Assembly (NCBI RefSeq): GCF_024281235.1
Contig: NZ_JAHWXY010000010.1
Span: forward strand, 1 to 64,000
DNA: 64,000 nt
Reading direction: 5' to 3'
DNA from: Shinella daejeonensis
GTDB lineage: Bacteria; Pseudomonadota; Alphaproteobacteria; Rhizobiales; Rhizobiaceae
Part shown: positions 38,258 through 50,349 of the stretch, one piece after another
Layout: each line of letters starts with the position of its first letter
Position numbering within the stretch: the first letter of the stretch is position 1
Notes under the pieces: generated by a model
The model's database searches: none
What the model was told of the DNA's origin: nothing
What the model saw: only the letters and a program-made list of their open reading frames with translations
Made by a program: the position numbers and the translations under genes

Positions 38258-39424
38258 TTGACCATCCGGATCGACAAGCTCGGCGCCGTCATCGCCCTGA
38301 TGGTCGCCTATGGCGGCCTTGTCGCACCCTTCGCGATTTTTCGCGCCAACCGGATCGTGCCGGGCGAGGCGCGATCCCTCATCGAAGCGCTGCCGCCGGC
38401 CGCCGCCGCCGGTCTCGCCATCGTTCTGGCGGCGGTTGCCTGCATGGCGCTCCTGCGCCTGCCCGTATCGCTGCGGCTGGCGGCCGCCGGACTTGCGCTC
38501 TGCGCGCTCGCCGTCTCGATCGGCCTGTCGGCGCGGTTCCTCACGCCGGATGGCGACAGCTACGCCCGCGTGGCGCCCGGATCCGGCGTCTGGATCCTGC
38601 TGTCGGCTTTCGCGCTGCTTGCCGCCGATGCGATCGCCCGCCTCGGGCCGCCGCCGTGGATACGGCTGCTCTTGCTTGCGGCCGTGCTGGCCGCCGTCGG
38701 TGCAGTTCTGCTCTCCGGCCTGTGGGACAATCTCTCGATCCTGAAGGAATATGCCGGCCGCGCCGACGTCTTCTGGCAGGAGGCCGGAAAGCATGTCACG
38801 CTGGCGCTCGGCTCGCTTCTGGCCGCGGTGGTGGCGGGCCTGCCGCTCGGCATCCTCTGTCATCGGGTAAAGCGGCTGCGCGCCGGCGTGCTGAACGTTC
38901 TCAACCTGATCCAGACCATCCCCTCGATCGCGCTTTTCGGCCTCCTGATCGCCCCGCTCGGCTGGATCGCCGTCCATGTACCCGGTGCCTATGCGCTGGG
39001 CATTCGCGGTATCGGCGCAGCCCCCGCCTTCGTGGCGCTGTTTCTCTATTCGCTGCTGCCGGTGACGGCCAATACGGTGGCCGGGCTGGCCGGCGTCGCC
39101 CGGGAAGTCAACGAGGCGGCGCGCGGTGTCGGCATGACCGGCACGCAGCGGCTGTTGCGGATCGAACTCCCGCTCGCCACCCCCGTCATCCTCACCGCCA
39201 TCCGCATCGTGCTGGTCCAGAACATCGGGCTTGCGACCATCGCCGCCCTGATCGGCGGCGGCGGGTTCGGCGTCTTCGTCTTCCAGGGCATCGGCCAGAT
39301 GGCCATGGACCTCGTACTTCTGGGCGCGCTGCCGACGGTAGTGCTCGCCTTCGCCGCCGCCGTCATCCTCGACGCCGCCATCGAAATGAAGGCCCCGGTC
39401 TTCAACCGGAACAAAATCGCATGA
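38258..39424 (+). CDS. osmoprotectant-type ABC transporter permease (YehY-like)
   Basis: A 388-residue membrane protein with about eight to nine helices. The conserved permease core is in the C-terminal half, with the EAA-type loop near EVNEAARGVGMTGTQRLLRIELP. The N-terminal ~170 residues add extra helices, as in YehY. TTG at 38258 is used as start because CTGGAGG lies just upstream. Its TGA overlaps the start of the ATPase (ATGA), so translation is coupled. Confidence 0.88.
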   Translation: MTIRIDKLGAVIALMVAYGGLVAPFAIFRANRIVPGEARSLIEALPPAAAAGLAIVLAAVACMALLRLPVSLRLAAAGLALCALAVSIGLSARFLTPDGDSYARVAPGSGVWILLSAFALLAADAIARLGPPPWIRLLLLAAVLAAVGAVLLSGLWDNLSILKEYAGRADVFWQEAGKHVTLALGSLLAAVVAGLPLGILCHRVKRLRAGVLNVLNLIQTIPSIALFGLLIAPLGWIAVHVPGAYALGIRGIGAAPAFVALFLYSLLPVTANTVAGLAGVAREVNEAARGVGMTGTQRLLRIELPLATPVILTAIRIVLVQNIGLATIAALIGGGGFGVFVFQGIGQMAMDLVLLGALPTVVLAFAAAVILDAAIEMKAPVFNRNKIA

Positions 39425-40359
39425 TCGAAATCGACGACATCACCAAATGCTACGACGGCCGTACGGTCGTCGATCATGTCACCATGACGATAGAGCCGCG
39501 CACACTCACCGTCATCGTCGGCACCTCGGGATCCGGCAAGACGACGCTGCTGCGGATGATCAACCGGCTGGTGGAGCCGACATCGGGGTCGATCCGTCTC
39601 GACGGCGAAGACAATCACGGCATGCCGGGCTTCGAGCTGCGCCGGCGCATCGGTTACGCGATCCAGGGCGACGGCCTGTTCCCGCACCGCACGGTGGCGG
39701 AGAATATCGCGACCGTCCCCCAGTTGCTCGGCTGGGACGGCGCACGCATCCGGGCGAAGGTGGCGGAACTGATGCAACTGTTCCAGCTCGACCCGGCGCT
39801 GTTTTCCACACGGTTTCCGCACGAGCTTTCCGGTGGCCAGCAGCAGCGCGTCGGCGTGGCGCGGGCGCTGGCCGCCGAACCCAACGTGCTGCTGATGGAC
39901 GAGCCCTTCGGCGCGCTCGACCCGATCATCCGCGCCAAGGCGCAGGCCGACCTGCTGGAAATCCGGAAGCTGCTCGGCACGACGATCGTGCTCGTCACCC
40001 ACGACATGAGCGAAGCCTTCAACCTTGCCGATCGCATCGCCGTGATGGACAAGGGCGCTCTGGTCCAATATGGCGCGCCGGTCGATCTCCTGAAGCGGCC
40101 GGCGACCGAATTCGTGCAGGCGATGATCGGGCTCGGCGAACGGCCGTTCCGGCTGCTGGCGATCGAAAGCGTCGCAACGGCGGTGGAGCCCGGCGCAGCG
40201 GAAGGAGAGCCGCTGCCACAGGCCACCAGCCAGCGGGATGCGCTTGCCCATCTCCTGTGGACGGGTCGCAAGGCGGCCCCGGTCGCCGACGAGGCGGGCG
40301 GCATCCTCGGCAGGGTGACGCTTGAGGAACTGTCGCGCCGGGCGGCGGGGTCGCCATGA
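39421..40359 (+). CDS. osmoprotectant-type ABC transporter ATP-binding protein (YehX-like)
   Basis: A 312-residue ABC ATPase. Walker A is GTSGSGKTT near residue 36, the signature is LSGGQQQR, Walker B is VLLMDEPFGALDP and the switch histidine is in LVTHDMSEAF. The last ~75 residues extend past the nucleotide-binding domain without clear CBS motifs. It overlaps the upstream permease by ATGA and the downstream permease by ATGA as well, so the complex is made from one tightly coupled message. Confidence 0.9.
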   Translation: MIEIDDITKCYDGRTVVDHVTMTIEPRTLTVIVGTSGSGKTTLLRMINRLVEPTSGSIRLDGEDNHGMPGFELRRRIGYAIQGDGLFPHRTVAENIATVPQLLGWDGARIRAKVAELMQLFQLDPALFSTRFPHELSGGQQQRVGVARALAAEPNVLLMDEPFGALDPIIRAKAQADLLEIRKLLGTTIVLVTHDMSEAFNLADRIAVMDKGALVQYGAPVDLLKRPATEFVQAMIGLGERPFRLLAIESVATAVEPGAAEGEPLPQATSQRDALAHLLWTGRKAAPVADEAGGILGRVTLEELSRRAAGSP

Positions 40360-41108
40360 GGATTTCGGCCGCCGCCATCCTGCGTGGATCGACGCTCGCC
40401 GTCCTTGTCGCCTTTCTGGTCGCGCCACACGGCTTCGAACCGGTGTTCCGGCCGCTGGTGCAGGACAATGCCCCGGCTATCTACAGCCAGGGCGATCTTC
40501 TGATGCTGACGCTGCTGCATCTTCGCACCGTCGCGCTTGCGACGGCCGGCGCGACCGTCGTCGCCATGGCCATGGCCATTCTGGCCACGCGGCCGGCCGG
40601 CGCGGAATTCCTGCCGCTGTCCCGAAGCCTTGCCAATATCGGCCAGACCTTTCCGCCGGTCGCCGTGCTGGCGCTCGCCGTGCCCGTGCTGGGCTTCGGG
40701 GAAAAGCCGACGCTGATCGCCCTCTTTCTCTACGGATTGCTGCCGATCTTCGAGAATACGCTGACGGGACTTACGACCCTGCCGCCCGCGGTGATCGAGG
40801 CGGCGCGCGGCGCCGGCATGACCGGCCGGCAGCGGCTGTGGCGCGTCGAACTGCCGCTCGCCCTGCCGCTGATCCTCGCCGGCATCCGGCTTTCGGTGGT
40901 CATCAGCCTCGCCACCGCGACCATCGGCTCGACGGTGGCGGCGAAAACGCTTGGCGAGATCATCATCGCCGGCCTGCAATCGAACAACATGGCCTTCGTC
41001 TTGCAGGGAGGCCTGATCGTCGGAATGCTCGCCATCCTGATCTATGACGGGCTTTCGGCGATCGAACGCCAGGTGGCGCGCCGGGCCGGCCTTCCTACGC
41101 GAGCCTGA
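40356..41108 (+). CDS. osmoprotectant-type ABC transporter permease (YehW-like)
   Basis: A 250-residue permease with about six helices. The EAA-like coupling loop is AVIEAARGAGMTGRQRLWRVELP, strikingly like that of the first permease. Two different permeases with one ATPase and one binding protein are the YehZYXW arrangement. It is the last gene of the operon; 177 bp separate it from the MacA-like gene. Confidence 0.9.
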   Translation: MRISAAAILRGSTLAVLVAFLVAPHGFEPVFRPLVQDNAPAIYSQGDLLMLTLLHLRTVALATAGATVVAMAMAILATRPAGAEFLPLSRSLANIGQTFPPVAVLALAVPVLGFGEKPTLIALFLYGLLPIFENTLTGLTTLPPAVIEAARGAGMTGRQRLWRVELPLALPLILAGIRLSVVISLATATIGSTVAAKTLGEIIIAGLQSNNMAFVLQGGLIVGMLAILIYDGLSAIERQVARRAGLPTRA

Positions 41109-41285
41109 AGGCGATCGGCCGCCGGGCGGGATCCGTTCAGCCCCGGTTCAGCGGGGCCCCGCCAATCTGCATCTCGTCAAATATTACGAAAATATAATGA
41201 TCCCAAAGGCTTCCCGAGAAGGTCCCGGAATGTCATTTGTGACAGGAGCCCGAAGTGCGGGCCGAATGAGACGAATGGAACGACA

Positions 41286-42554
41286 ATGAACGAAACGGCA
41301 GGAACCGCGAGACAGAAAGCACCGGCATCGGAAGACTCCGGGTCCAACGTGACCTTCATTCCCGGCACGCCACCGCCCGCGCGCCGCAAGAAGCGCTCGC
41401 GGCGGCTCTGGATCCTTCTGCCGCTGGTTGCCGGCCTGGCCGGGGCCGCCTATTACGGCTGGACCGCCTACGCCCCGGCGACGGCCACGACCGCCCTCAT
41501 CACCCAGGCGGTGGTGCGCGGCGACATCGAGAACGCCGTCACCGCCGTCGGCATGCTGGAAGCCGTCAATTCGGTCGACACCGGCGCCCAGGTCTCCGGC
41601 CAGCTCAAGGCGCTGCATGTGGAGATCGGCGATCAGGTCGCGCGCGACGAACTGATCGCCGAAATCGATCCCGCGACGATCGAAAACCGTATGGAGATCA
41701 ACCGGGCGGAGCTTGCCTATCTTCAGGCGCAGCTCGCATCGAAACGGGCGCAACTCACCTTCAAACAGGCAAATCTCGAACGTCAGCGCAGCCTCGTCGC
41801 CGGCAATACCGCGGCACAATCGGCACTCGACCAGGCGGTCGCCGATCTCTCGACCGCCGAGGCCGACGTGCAGGCCGTGGATGCACAGATCCGCAAGCAG
41901 CAGGCGACGCTCGCCGGCGACGAGGTCGATCTCGGCTATACCAAGATCTATGCGCCAATGGCCGGCACCATCGTCGACAATCCCGTCAAGGAAGGCCAGA
42001 CGCTCAACGCCAACCAGACCGCACCCACCATCGTCACCATCGCCGACCTGTCGACGATGACCGTGCGCGCGGAGGTTTCGGAGGCCGATGTCGGCCGGCT
42101 CAAGGTCGGAATGGACGCCTATTTCACGCTGCTTGGCCAGCCCGGCAAGCGCTTCACCGGCAAACTGCGGCAGATTCAGCCGCTACCGACGACCGAGAAC
42201 AATGTCGTGCTCTATAATGCGCTGTTCGACGTGCCCAATCCCGACGGCGAACTCATGATGTCGATGAGCGCCCAGGTGTTCTTCGTCGAACAGGCGGCAC
42301 AGGACGTCCTGCTGGTGCCGAGCGGCGCGATCCGCGCGGGCGGCCGTGACGGAAAGGCCGAGGTGACGGTCGTCTCCGCCAGCGGCGCGACCGAGACCCG
42401 CAGCGTCGAGACCGGCATCCGCAACCGCGTCAACACGGAAATCCGCAGCGGCCTTTCCGAAGGCGAGCGCGTCGTCGCCACCCCCGGCACCGATGCCTCC
42501 GAGCGCGGCGGCAACCGCTCGCAACGCGGCATGCGTATGCCGCGCATGTTCTGA
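41286..42554 (+). CDS. periplasmic adaptor subunit of a MacA-type efflux pump
   Basis: A 422-residue membrane fusion protein. A single N-terminal anchor helix lies at ~44-60 ([19 protein letters not shown]). A lipoyl/barrel-sandwich domain follows ([24 protein letters not shown]), interrupted by a coiled-coil hairpin at ~135-200 rich in Q, A and L. The beta-barrel begins at [20 protein letters not shown]. It is immediately followed by a MacB-type pump. An outer-membrane channel such as TolC would be needed and is not in the window. A TATAAT lies at 41193-41198, ~90 bp upstream, and may be a promoter -10. Confidence 0.88.
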   Translation: MNETAGTARQKAPASEDSGSNVTFIPGTPPPARRKKRSRRLWILLPLVAGLAGAAYYGWTAYAPATATTALITQAVVRGDIENAVTAVGMLEAVNSVDTGAQVSGQLKALHVEIGDQVARDELIAEIDPATIENRMEINRAELAYLQAQLASKRAQLTFKQANLERQRSLVAGNTAAQSALDQAVADLSTAEADVQAVDAQIRKQQATLAGDEVDLGYTKIYAPMAGTIVDNPVKEGQTLNANQTAPTIVTIADLSTMTVRAEVSEADVGRLKVGMDAYFTLLGQPGKRFTGKLRQIQPLPTTENNVVLYNALFDVPNPDGELMMSMSAQVFFVEQAAQDVLLVPSGAIRAGGRDGKAEVTVVSASGATETRSVETGIRNRVNTEIRSGLSEGERVVATPGTDASERGGNRSQRGMRMPRMF

Positions 42555-42561
42555 GGCCGCC

Positions 42562-44502
<1,941 letters not shown>

Positions 44503-44538
44503 TCCCGACGGCATCGCGCATATCCCACGGTCGGGAAA

Positions 44539-44570
44539 ACGAACGCCGCCGGCTTGCCGGCGGCGTTCGT
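44539..44570. terminator. bidirectional terminator between macB-like and sugar-binding genes
   Basis: ACGAACGCCGCCGGC and its exact complement form 15-base arms with a 2-base centre, between two converging genes. On the minus strand it is followed by TTTTCCC. A hairpin of this strength should stop both transcripts. Confidence 0.85.
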
Positions 44571-44589
44571 ATTCAGATCGTCTCCGGGA

Positions 44590-45555
44590 TCAGAACGGCG
44601 AATCCGGGAAATAGAAGTCCTTGGCGTTGTCCTTGTCGATCAGCACCGAGGGGATGATGTTGTTTTCCGGCAGTCTCTCGCCCTTGAGACGCGCTTCCGC
44701 CGTCATCTTGATCGCGTCGTAGATGAACTTCGGCGAATAGCTGACGTTCGCCTGGATGCGCGGATCGCTCCCGTCGAGGATGACCTTGACCATGTCCTTC
44801 GCGCCGGCGCCGCCGAAGATGATCTTGATGTCCTTGCGGTCGGCCTGGTCGATCGCCCGGATGGCGCCGAAGGCCATGTCGTCGTCGGCCGCCCAGAACG
44901 CGTCGATCTCCTTGAAGCGCGTCAGGAAGTCCTGCGTGACCTTATAGGCGTCGTCGCGGTTCCAGTTGGCGTATTGCGCGTCGAGCAGCGTGATGTCCGG
45001 ATGCTGCTTCAGCACGTCCTCGAACGCGCCCATCCGCTCGTTGTCGAGCGTCGTGGCGATGCCGCGCAGCGCCACGACATTGCCCTTGCCGCCGAGTTCC
45101 TTGGCGATATATTCGGCCGGGATCCGGCCGAAGGCCGTGTTGTCACCCGAAACATAGGCGTCCTGGATCGACGGATCGGTCAGGCCCCGGTCGACGACAG
45201 TGATATAGGCTCCCTTGTCCTTCACATCGGCGACCGGCTTGGTGAGCGCGGCCGATTCGAACGGGAAGACGACGAGCGCGTTGATCTTCGACACGGTCGA
45301 CAGGTCGCGCAACTGGTCGGCCTGTTCCGTCGCATTGGCGGCGGTCTTGACGGTGATCTTCAGATCCGGATGCGCGGCTTCGAGATCTTTCTTGGCCTGT
45401 TCCGTCCAGTAGTTGACGCCGCCCATGAAGCTGTGCGTCGCCGCCGGAATGGACACGCCGAGATGGACCTGCTCCTCGGCCATGGCCGGCAGGGCGATCA
45501 GCGCCGCCGCCGCCACCGTGGCTTGCAGCATGAAACGTCTGGTCATCGATTGCAT
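44590..45555 (-). CDS. sugar ABC transporter substrate-binding protein (RbsB-like)
   Basis: A 321-residue type I periplasmic binding protein. The signal peptide (MTRRFMLQATVAAAALIALPAMA-EE region, cut near residue 29) includes twin Arg residues, but the tail resembles a standard Sec signal. The mature chain starts VHLGVSIPAATHSFMGG, typical of ribose-type binding proteins. GGGAGTG lies at good spacing upstream of the ATG at 45555. It is the last gene of an operon beginning with a ROK regulator; the substrate is a sugar or polyol that cannot be told from the sequence. Confidence 0.88.
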   Translation of the reverse strand: MQSMTRRFMLQATVAAAALIALPAMAEEQVHLGVSIPAATHSFMGGVNYWTEQAKKDLEAAHPDLKITVKTAANATEQADQLRDLSTVSKINALVVFPFESAALTKPVADVKDKGAYITVVDRGLTDPSIQDAYVSGDNTAFGRIPAEYIAKELGGKGNVVALRGIATTLDNERMGAFEDVLKQHPDITLLDAQYANWNRDDAYKVTQDFLTRFKEIDAFWAADDDMAFGAIRAIDQADRKDIKIIFGGAGAKDMVKVILDGSDPRIQANVSYSPKFIYDAIKMTAEARLKGERLPENNIIPSVLIDKDNAKDFYFPDSPF

Positions 45556-45586
45556 TCTTCTCACTCCCTCTTGGTTGCTGTGGTTA

Positions 45587-46615
45587 TCACGTCCGTCGGC
45601 TGCGTTGCAGCAGCGCGACGGCGATGATGACGAAACCCTGCACCGCCGCATTCAGATAGACGCTGATGATGCTGGTCAGGTTCAGGATATTGCTGATGAC
45701 GGACAGCAGGATCGCGCCGATCACCGTGCCGGCGATCGATCCGGCCCCGCCCTTCAGCGCCGTGCCGCCGACGATGACGGCGGCGATCGCCTCCAGCTCC
45801 CAGAGCAGGCCGGTGGTCGGCGAGGCCGAGCCGAGGCGCGGCACATAGAGCAGCGTCGCCACGCCGACGCAGGCGCCGAGCAGCGCATAGGTCTTGAGCT
45901 TCACCCCGTCGACATCGACGGCGGCATAGCGTGCCACCTGCTCGTTGGAGCCGATCGCCTGCACGTAGCGGCCGAAGGCCGTGCGGTTAAGGATCACGCC
46001 GCCGGCGACCGCCACGCAGAGGAAGACCCAGACGGGGATCGGGATGCCGAGGAAATAGCCGTAATAGACCGGCGCGTAGAGATCGGCGAGCGCATTGTCG
46101 AGGGTGATCGCGCCGCCGCCGGAGAAATAGGTCAGATAGGCGCGATAGATGCCGAGCGTGCCGAGCGTCACGATGAAAGGCTCGATGCGTCCGCGCGTGA
46201 TCAGCAGACCATGGATCATTCCGAGGAAGGCGCCGAGCAGGATCGCCGCCGCAGCCCCGAGCAGTACGGCGAGAAGCGGCGAACCGATGGCCGCGCCCGC
46301 CCAGTTGATCAGCATGATGACGCAACCGGCGATCAGCGCCGCCATGGAGCCCACCGACAGGTCGATACCGCCGGAAATGATGACGAAACACATGCCGACG
46401 GCAATGATGCCGATGAAGGCGGTCCGCGTCAGGACGTTCAGAAGATTGTCCGGCGTCGCGAAATCGCTGTTGAGCCAGGTGCCGACGAGGCAGAGCAGGA
46501 TGAGACCGGCAAGCGGGCCGTAACTCTGGATACGTTCCTGCCAGGATGCATGCCCCGTCTCGCGCGGGCGTACGGCTTCGTTCGCATCGGATCGGGAGGG
46601 TTCAGGCGTCGACAT
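45587..46615 (-). CDS. sugar ABC transporter permease (RbsC-like)
   Basis: A 342-residue permease of the ribose/xylose class with about nine to ten helices. Family motifs include [20 protein letters not shown] and the EAA-like [24 protein letters not shown]. Its start overlaps the ATPase stop by 14 bases, and the binding-protein gene follows after 31 bp. A single permease implies a homodimer in the transporter. Confidence 0.9.
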   Translation of the reverse strand: MSTPEPSRSDANEAVRPRETGHASWQERIQSYGPLAGLILLCLVGTWLNSDFATPDNLLNVLTRTAFIGIIAVGMCFVIISGGIDLSVGSMAALIAGCVIMLINWAGAAIGSPLLAVLLGAAAAILLGAFLGMIHGLLITRGRIEPFIVTLGTLGIYRAYLTYFSGGGAITLDNALADLYAPVYYGYFLGIPIPVWVFLCVAVAGGVILNRTAFGRYVQAIGSNEQVARYAAVDVDGVKLKTYALLGACVGVATLLYVPRLGSASPTTGLLWELEAIAAVIVGGTALKGGAGSIAGTVIGAILLSVISNILNLTSIISVYLNAAVQGFVIIAVALLQRSRRT

Positions 46616-48131
46616 TGGCGGTCCCCGTTGCATGAGCGATCAGGTCCTGCTCGGTCAGATGCGCCCCGTCCACCTCGGCGGAGAAGCGTCCGGCCCGCAT
46701 CACCACGACGCGATGCGCAAGACCGATCAATTCGAGCAGTTCCGATGAAATTACGATCACCGCCAGCCCCTGTGCGGCCAGCCGGGCGATCAGGAAATAG
46801 ATGTCGCGCTTGGCGCCGATATCGACGCCGCGCGTCGGCTCGTCCAGCACCACGACCTTCGGTTCGGGATGCAGCACCTTTGCAAGCGCCAGCTTCTGCT
46901 GGTTGCCGCCGGAAAGCGCCGAGGCCTTGTTGCGCAGGCTGCCGGTGCGGATGCCGTATTCCTTCACCGCCTCCTCCAGCGCGCGCTGTTCGGCGGCGGG
47001 ATCGAGAAGCGGGCGGACATAGCGTTTCAGCGCCATCAGCGTCAGGTTTTCGCGCAGCGTGAAATCGATATGCAGGCCCTTGCCCTTGCGATCCTCGCTC
47101 AGATAGGTGAGGCCGTGATCGGCGGCGGCGCGCGGCGAACGGAAAACAACGGGTTTTCCGGCGATCTCCACCTTCCCGGAGGCCTTGCGCAGGCCGAGGA
47201 TGCCTTCGAACAACTCCGTCCGTCCCGCGCCGACCAGCCCGGCAAAGCCGAGGATTTCTCCCGGCCGGACCTCGAAGCTGAGCTTTTCCGCCCAGCCCGG
47301 CACCGTGAAATCGGTGACGCGGAATATCGGCGCGGTTTCCTGCGGCACCGGCGCGCGCTCGGGAAAGAGGTCGGTCACCTCGCGCCCGATCATCATGTTG
47401 GCCATCTGCCGGCGGGTGATGTCCCTCGTCTGCGAGCGGCCGACGAAGCGGCCGTCGCGCAGGACGATGACCTCATCGGTGATGCGCTCCACCTCGTCCA
47501 GCTTGTGCGAGATATAGATGATGGTGACGCCATCGGCGCGCATCTCCTCGATCAGCCTGAACAGCCGGCTGGTCTCGGAGGGGGTGAGCGTCGCCGTCGG
47601 CTCGTCCATGATCAGCAGGCGGGCGTTGCGCGCCAGCGCCTTGGCGATCTCGACAAGCTGTTTTTCGGCAACGATGAGCCGGCTAATCTTTACGGCCGGA
47701 TCGACGGTCAGGCCGACCTTGCGCAAGACCCTCCCGGCTTCGGCATGCATCGCCGCATTGTCGAGCAGGAAGCCGCGCTTCTTCTCGTGGCCGAGGAAGA
47801 TATTGTCGGAAATGCTGAGATCGTCCGCCAGGTTGAATTCCTGGTGAATCAGCACCACACCCTCGGCCTCGGCGTCGCGGGAGCTGGAAAAGGACACCGG
47901 CCGGCCATTGATGCGCAGCACGCCGGAGGTCTGCGGCTGGTAGCCCCCGAGGATCTTCATCAATGTCGACTTGCCGGCGCCGTTCTCCCCCAGGAGACCG
48001 TAGACCTTGCCGGGCTCCAGATCGAAGCTGATGCCATGCAGCACCCGAACCGTACCGAAGTCCTTCACCACATTTTCGAATGAAACGGCAAGGCCGGGCG
48101 TCACCCGACTTTCGCCAGCCTGGCTTGTCAT
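46602..48131 (-). CDS. sugar ABC transporter ATP-binding protein (RbsA/MglA-like)
   Basis: A 509-residue fused ATPase with two nucleotide-binding domains. The first has Walker [10 protein letters not shown] near residue 47 and [10 protein letters not shown] as Walker B. The second has a degenerate Walker A (GLVGAGRTE), the signature LSGGNQQK and [15 protein letters not shown]. This is the usual CUT2-family pattern. The ATG at 48131 overlaps the ROK stop as ATGA, which supports this start over an ATG at 48137. Confidence 0.92.
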   Translation of the reverse strand: MTSQAGESRVTPGLAVSFENVVKDFGTVRVLHGISFDLEPGKVYGLLGENGAGKSTLMKILGGYQPQTSGVLRINGRPVSFSSSRDAEAEGVVLIHQEFNLADDLSISDNIFLGHEKKRGFLLDNAAMHAEAGRVLRKVGLTVDPAVKISRLIVAEKQLVEIAKALARNARLLIMDEPTATLTPSETSRLFRLIEEMRADGVTIIYISHKLDEVERITDEVIVLRDGRFVGRSQTRDITRRQMANMMIGREVTDLFPERAPVPQETAPIFRVTDFTVPGWAEKLSFEVRPGEILGFAGLVGAGRTELFEGILGLRKASGKVEIAGKPVVFRSPRAAADHGLTYLSEDRKGKGLHIDFTLRENLTLMALKRYVRPLLDPAAEQRALEEAVKEYGIRTGSLRNKASALSGGNQQKLALAKVLHPEPKVVVLDEPTRGVDIGAKRDIYFLIARLAAQGLAVIVISSELLELIGLAHRVVVMRAGRFSAEVDGAHLTEQDLIAHATGTANVDA

Positions 48132-49366
48132 TGGCATATCTCCCCATCGCGCAAGGATTCGCGGATCGCCAGCACCCCCGCGCCGATCAGGCCCGCATCC
48201 GCGACGAAAGGCAGGGCCGAGATTTCCAGATGGCGGATCGAAAGCGCCGGCGAGCGCCGGTGCACCCGCTGGCGGATGGCGGCAAACAGCAGCGGCCCCA
48301 GATCGGCGACGCCGCCGCCGAGAAAGACATGCGACGGATTGAAGAAATTCACGACCGAGGCCAGCATCTGGCCGATCAGCGCACCCGCGCGGGCAATGAT
48401 CCTTTCGGCCGCCGCATCGCCGGCGCGGCTCGCCGCGCCGATCGCCTCGATCCCCAGCGATCCGTGACGCGCCAGCCAGTCGCCGAGAAACGGGCTTTCG
48501 CCATTTTCGACCGCCGTGCCGGCCATTGCGACAATGGCCGGTCCGGCGGCCATCGCCTCCACGCAGCCACGATTGCCGCAGGTGCAAAGCGGTCCGGTCT
48601 CATCGACGCAGATATGGCCGATATCGCCGGCCGAGCCGGTCTGGCCGCGATAGATATCGCCGTTGCAGATGACGCCGCAGCCGATGCCCGTTCCGATCTT
48701 CACCACGAGGAAATTGCGGTGCTGCCGGCGCTGGCGCCACAATGCCCCGAGCGCCATCAGGTTGACGTCGTTGTCGACATAGCAGGGTGCGGGAGCGACG
48801 TCGCGCATGTAATCGCGGATCGGAAAGCTGTCCCATCCCGGCATGAGGGGCGGATTGACGAGCTGGCTCATGCCGAAATTCACCGGCCCCGGCACGCCCA
48901 TGCCGACGGCAAGCAGCGGGCCGGTGGCCGCATGGTCGCGCGACAGGGTCTTGAGGCAGGTCCGCACCCGGGCGAGCACCGGCCCCGGCCCGTCCCGGAC
49001 GTCGATCACCTCGCTCTGGCGGGCGACGACGGTCATATCCGGCTTGAGAAGCGCGATATCGAGGCTGGTGGCATCGATGTCGACGCCCGCCACGAGCCCG
49101 AGGTCACGGTGCAGCCGAAGGGCTTCCGGGCGTCTGCCGCCGGTGGACGGCCGCCGTCCGGTTTCCTCGATCAGCCCCTGTTCGACGAGTTCGGAAACCA
49201 GCCCGTTCGCCTTGCTGCGGGAAAAGCCGAGGGCTGCGGCAAGGCCCTGGCGCGAACTGTCGTGCGACCAGAATGCGCCTTCCAGCACCTGTCGCTCGCG
49301 CTTGCTGAGATTGTTCCAGGGCAGTGTCGTCACGTCCCTCCCCCCGGCATAACGAATGAGCGCCAC
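48128..49366 (-). CDS. ROK family transcriptional regulator
   Basis: A 412-residue protein with an N-terminal winged helix-turn-helix (LSKRERQVLEGAFWSHDSSRQGLAAALGFSRSKANGLVSELVEQGL partly) and a ROK domain. The ROK domain has the phosphate loop GVDIDATSLD, the GTGIGCGVICNG signature and the CTCGNRGCVE zinc motif. It heads an operon with a sugar ABC transporter (ATGA overlap with the ATPase), so it likely controls that operon in response to the sugar. XylR and NagC type proteins act this way. Whether it is an active kinase is not known. Confidence 0.9.
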   Translation of the reverse strand: MALIRYAGGRDVTTLPWNNLSKRERQVLEGAFWSHDSSRQGLAAALGFSRSKANGLVSELVEQGLIEETGRRPSTGGRRPEALRLHRDLGLVAGVDIDATSLDIALLKPDMTVVARQSEVIDVRDGPGPVLARVRTCLKTLSRDHAATGPLLAVGMGVPGPVNFGMSQLVNPPLMPGWDSFPIRDYMRDVAPAPCYVDNDVNLMALGALWRQRRQHRNFLVVKIGTGIGCGVICNGDIYRGQTGSAGDIGHICVDETGPLCTCGNRGCVEAMAAGPAIVAMAGTAVENGESPFLGDWLARHGSLGIEAIGAASRAGDAAAERIIARAGALIGQMLASVVNFFNPSHVFLGGGVADLGPLLFAAIRQRVHRRSPALSIRHLEISALPFVADAGLIGAGVLAIRESLRDGEICQ

Positions 49367-49525
49367 TCTTCAGCATGGTGTTGCAAGGTGCAAGCGCAAA
49401 CTTAGGCCTATTTCTGGCGAAAGATTGTGCGCCGCAACCACCGGACATGGCGGGGGATCGGCGAAAATGCGCCGGCCACTGGCCAGAAACGAACGATGAC
49501 GGATCCTTGCGGACGGCGCCTTTCC

Positions 49526-50230
49526 TCAGACCGACCGCATCAGGCCGCCGTCGACGCGCAGATTCTGGCCGGTGATATAACCCGCCCCCTCGGAGAGCAG
49601 AAAGGCGACCGTGGCGGCCACTTCCGCGCTCGTGCCATAGCGCTTCATCGGCACGTTCTCGCGCCGCTCCTCGGTTGCCGGCAGGCTGTCGATCCAGCCG
49701 GGCAGCACGTTGTTCATGCGCACGTTGTCGCCCGCGTAGCTATCCGCGAAAAGTTTCGTATAGGCGGCAAGCCCCGCACGAAAGACGGCGGAGGTCGGGA
49801 ACATGGCGCTCGGCTCGAAGGCCCAGGCGGTCGAGATATTGACGATCGCGCCCGCCTGCTGCTGCTGCATCACCGGGGCGACGAGACGCACCGGACGGAT
49901 GACGTTCATCAGGTAGACGTCCATGCCCCTCGCCCAGTCCTCGTCGGTGATCTCCACGATCTGGGCGCGCGGACCGTGGCCGGCGCTGTTGACGAGAGCG
50001 TCGATGCGGCCAAAGCGTTCGAGCGTCGCGTCGACGAGGCGTTTCAGGTCGTCGTTCGACTGGTTGGAGCCCGTGACGCCGAGGCCGCCGAGTTCCTTCG
50101 CCAGCGCCTCGCCCTTGCCGGAGGAGGAGAGGATCGCCACGCTGTATCCATCCGCCGCAAGCCGCCGGGCTGCGGCCGCGCCCATGCCGCTGCCACCCGC
50201 CGTAATGATCGCCACTTTCTCCGCCGACAT
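49526..50230 (-). CDS. SDR family oxidoreductase with atypical active site
   Basis: A 234-residue SDR. The nucleotide-binding segment is TAGGSGMG (residues ~10-17, TGxxxGxG type) and NSAGHG replaces NNAG. The catalytic serine is present in NISTAW, but the Y-x-x-x-K motif expected ~13 residues later is replaced by TSAVFR. The usual C-terminal YITGQNLRVDGG is intact. It may be a catalytically altered or non-enzymatic SDR, or use a neighbouring tyrosine (AAYTK). It starts 119 bp before the LysR gene stop and may be independently transcribed. Confidence 0.85.
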   Translation of the reverse strand: MSAEKVAIITAGGSGMGAAAARRLAADGYSVAILSSSGKGEALAKELGGLGVTGSNQSNDDLKRLVDATLERFGRIDALVNSAGHGPRAQIVEITDEDWARGMDVYLMNVIRPVRLVAPVMQQQQAGAIVNISTAWAFEPSAMFPTSAVFRAGLAAYTKLFADSYAGDNVRMNNVLPGWIDSLPATEERRENVPMKRYGTSAEVAATVAFLLSEGAGYITGQNLRVDGGLMRSV

Positions 50231-50349
50231 GCCTGCCTCCGCCCCTGAAATGGCCGGCCGATCCGGCCGCCCTTCGCTTTCTTTTGCGACGATAGCATTC
50301 GATGATCCCTTTCAGGAACCGCTTCGAGGGTTGCAGGCCGGAAGAAATG

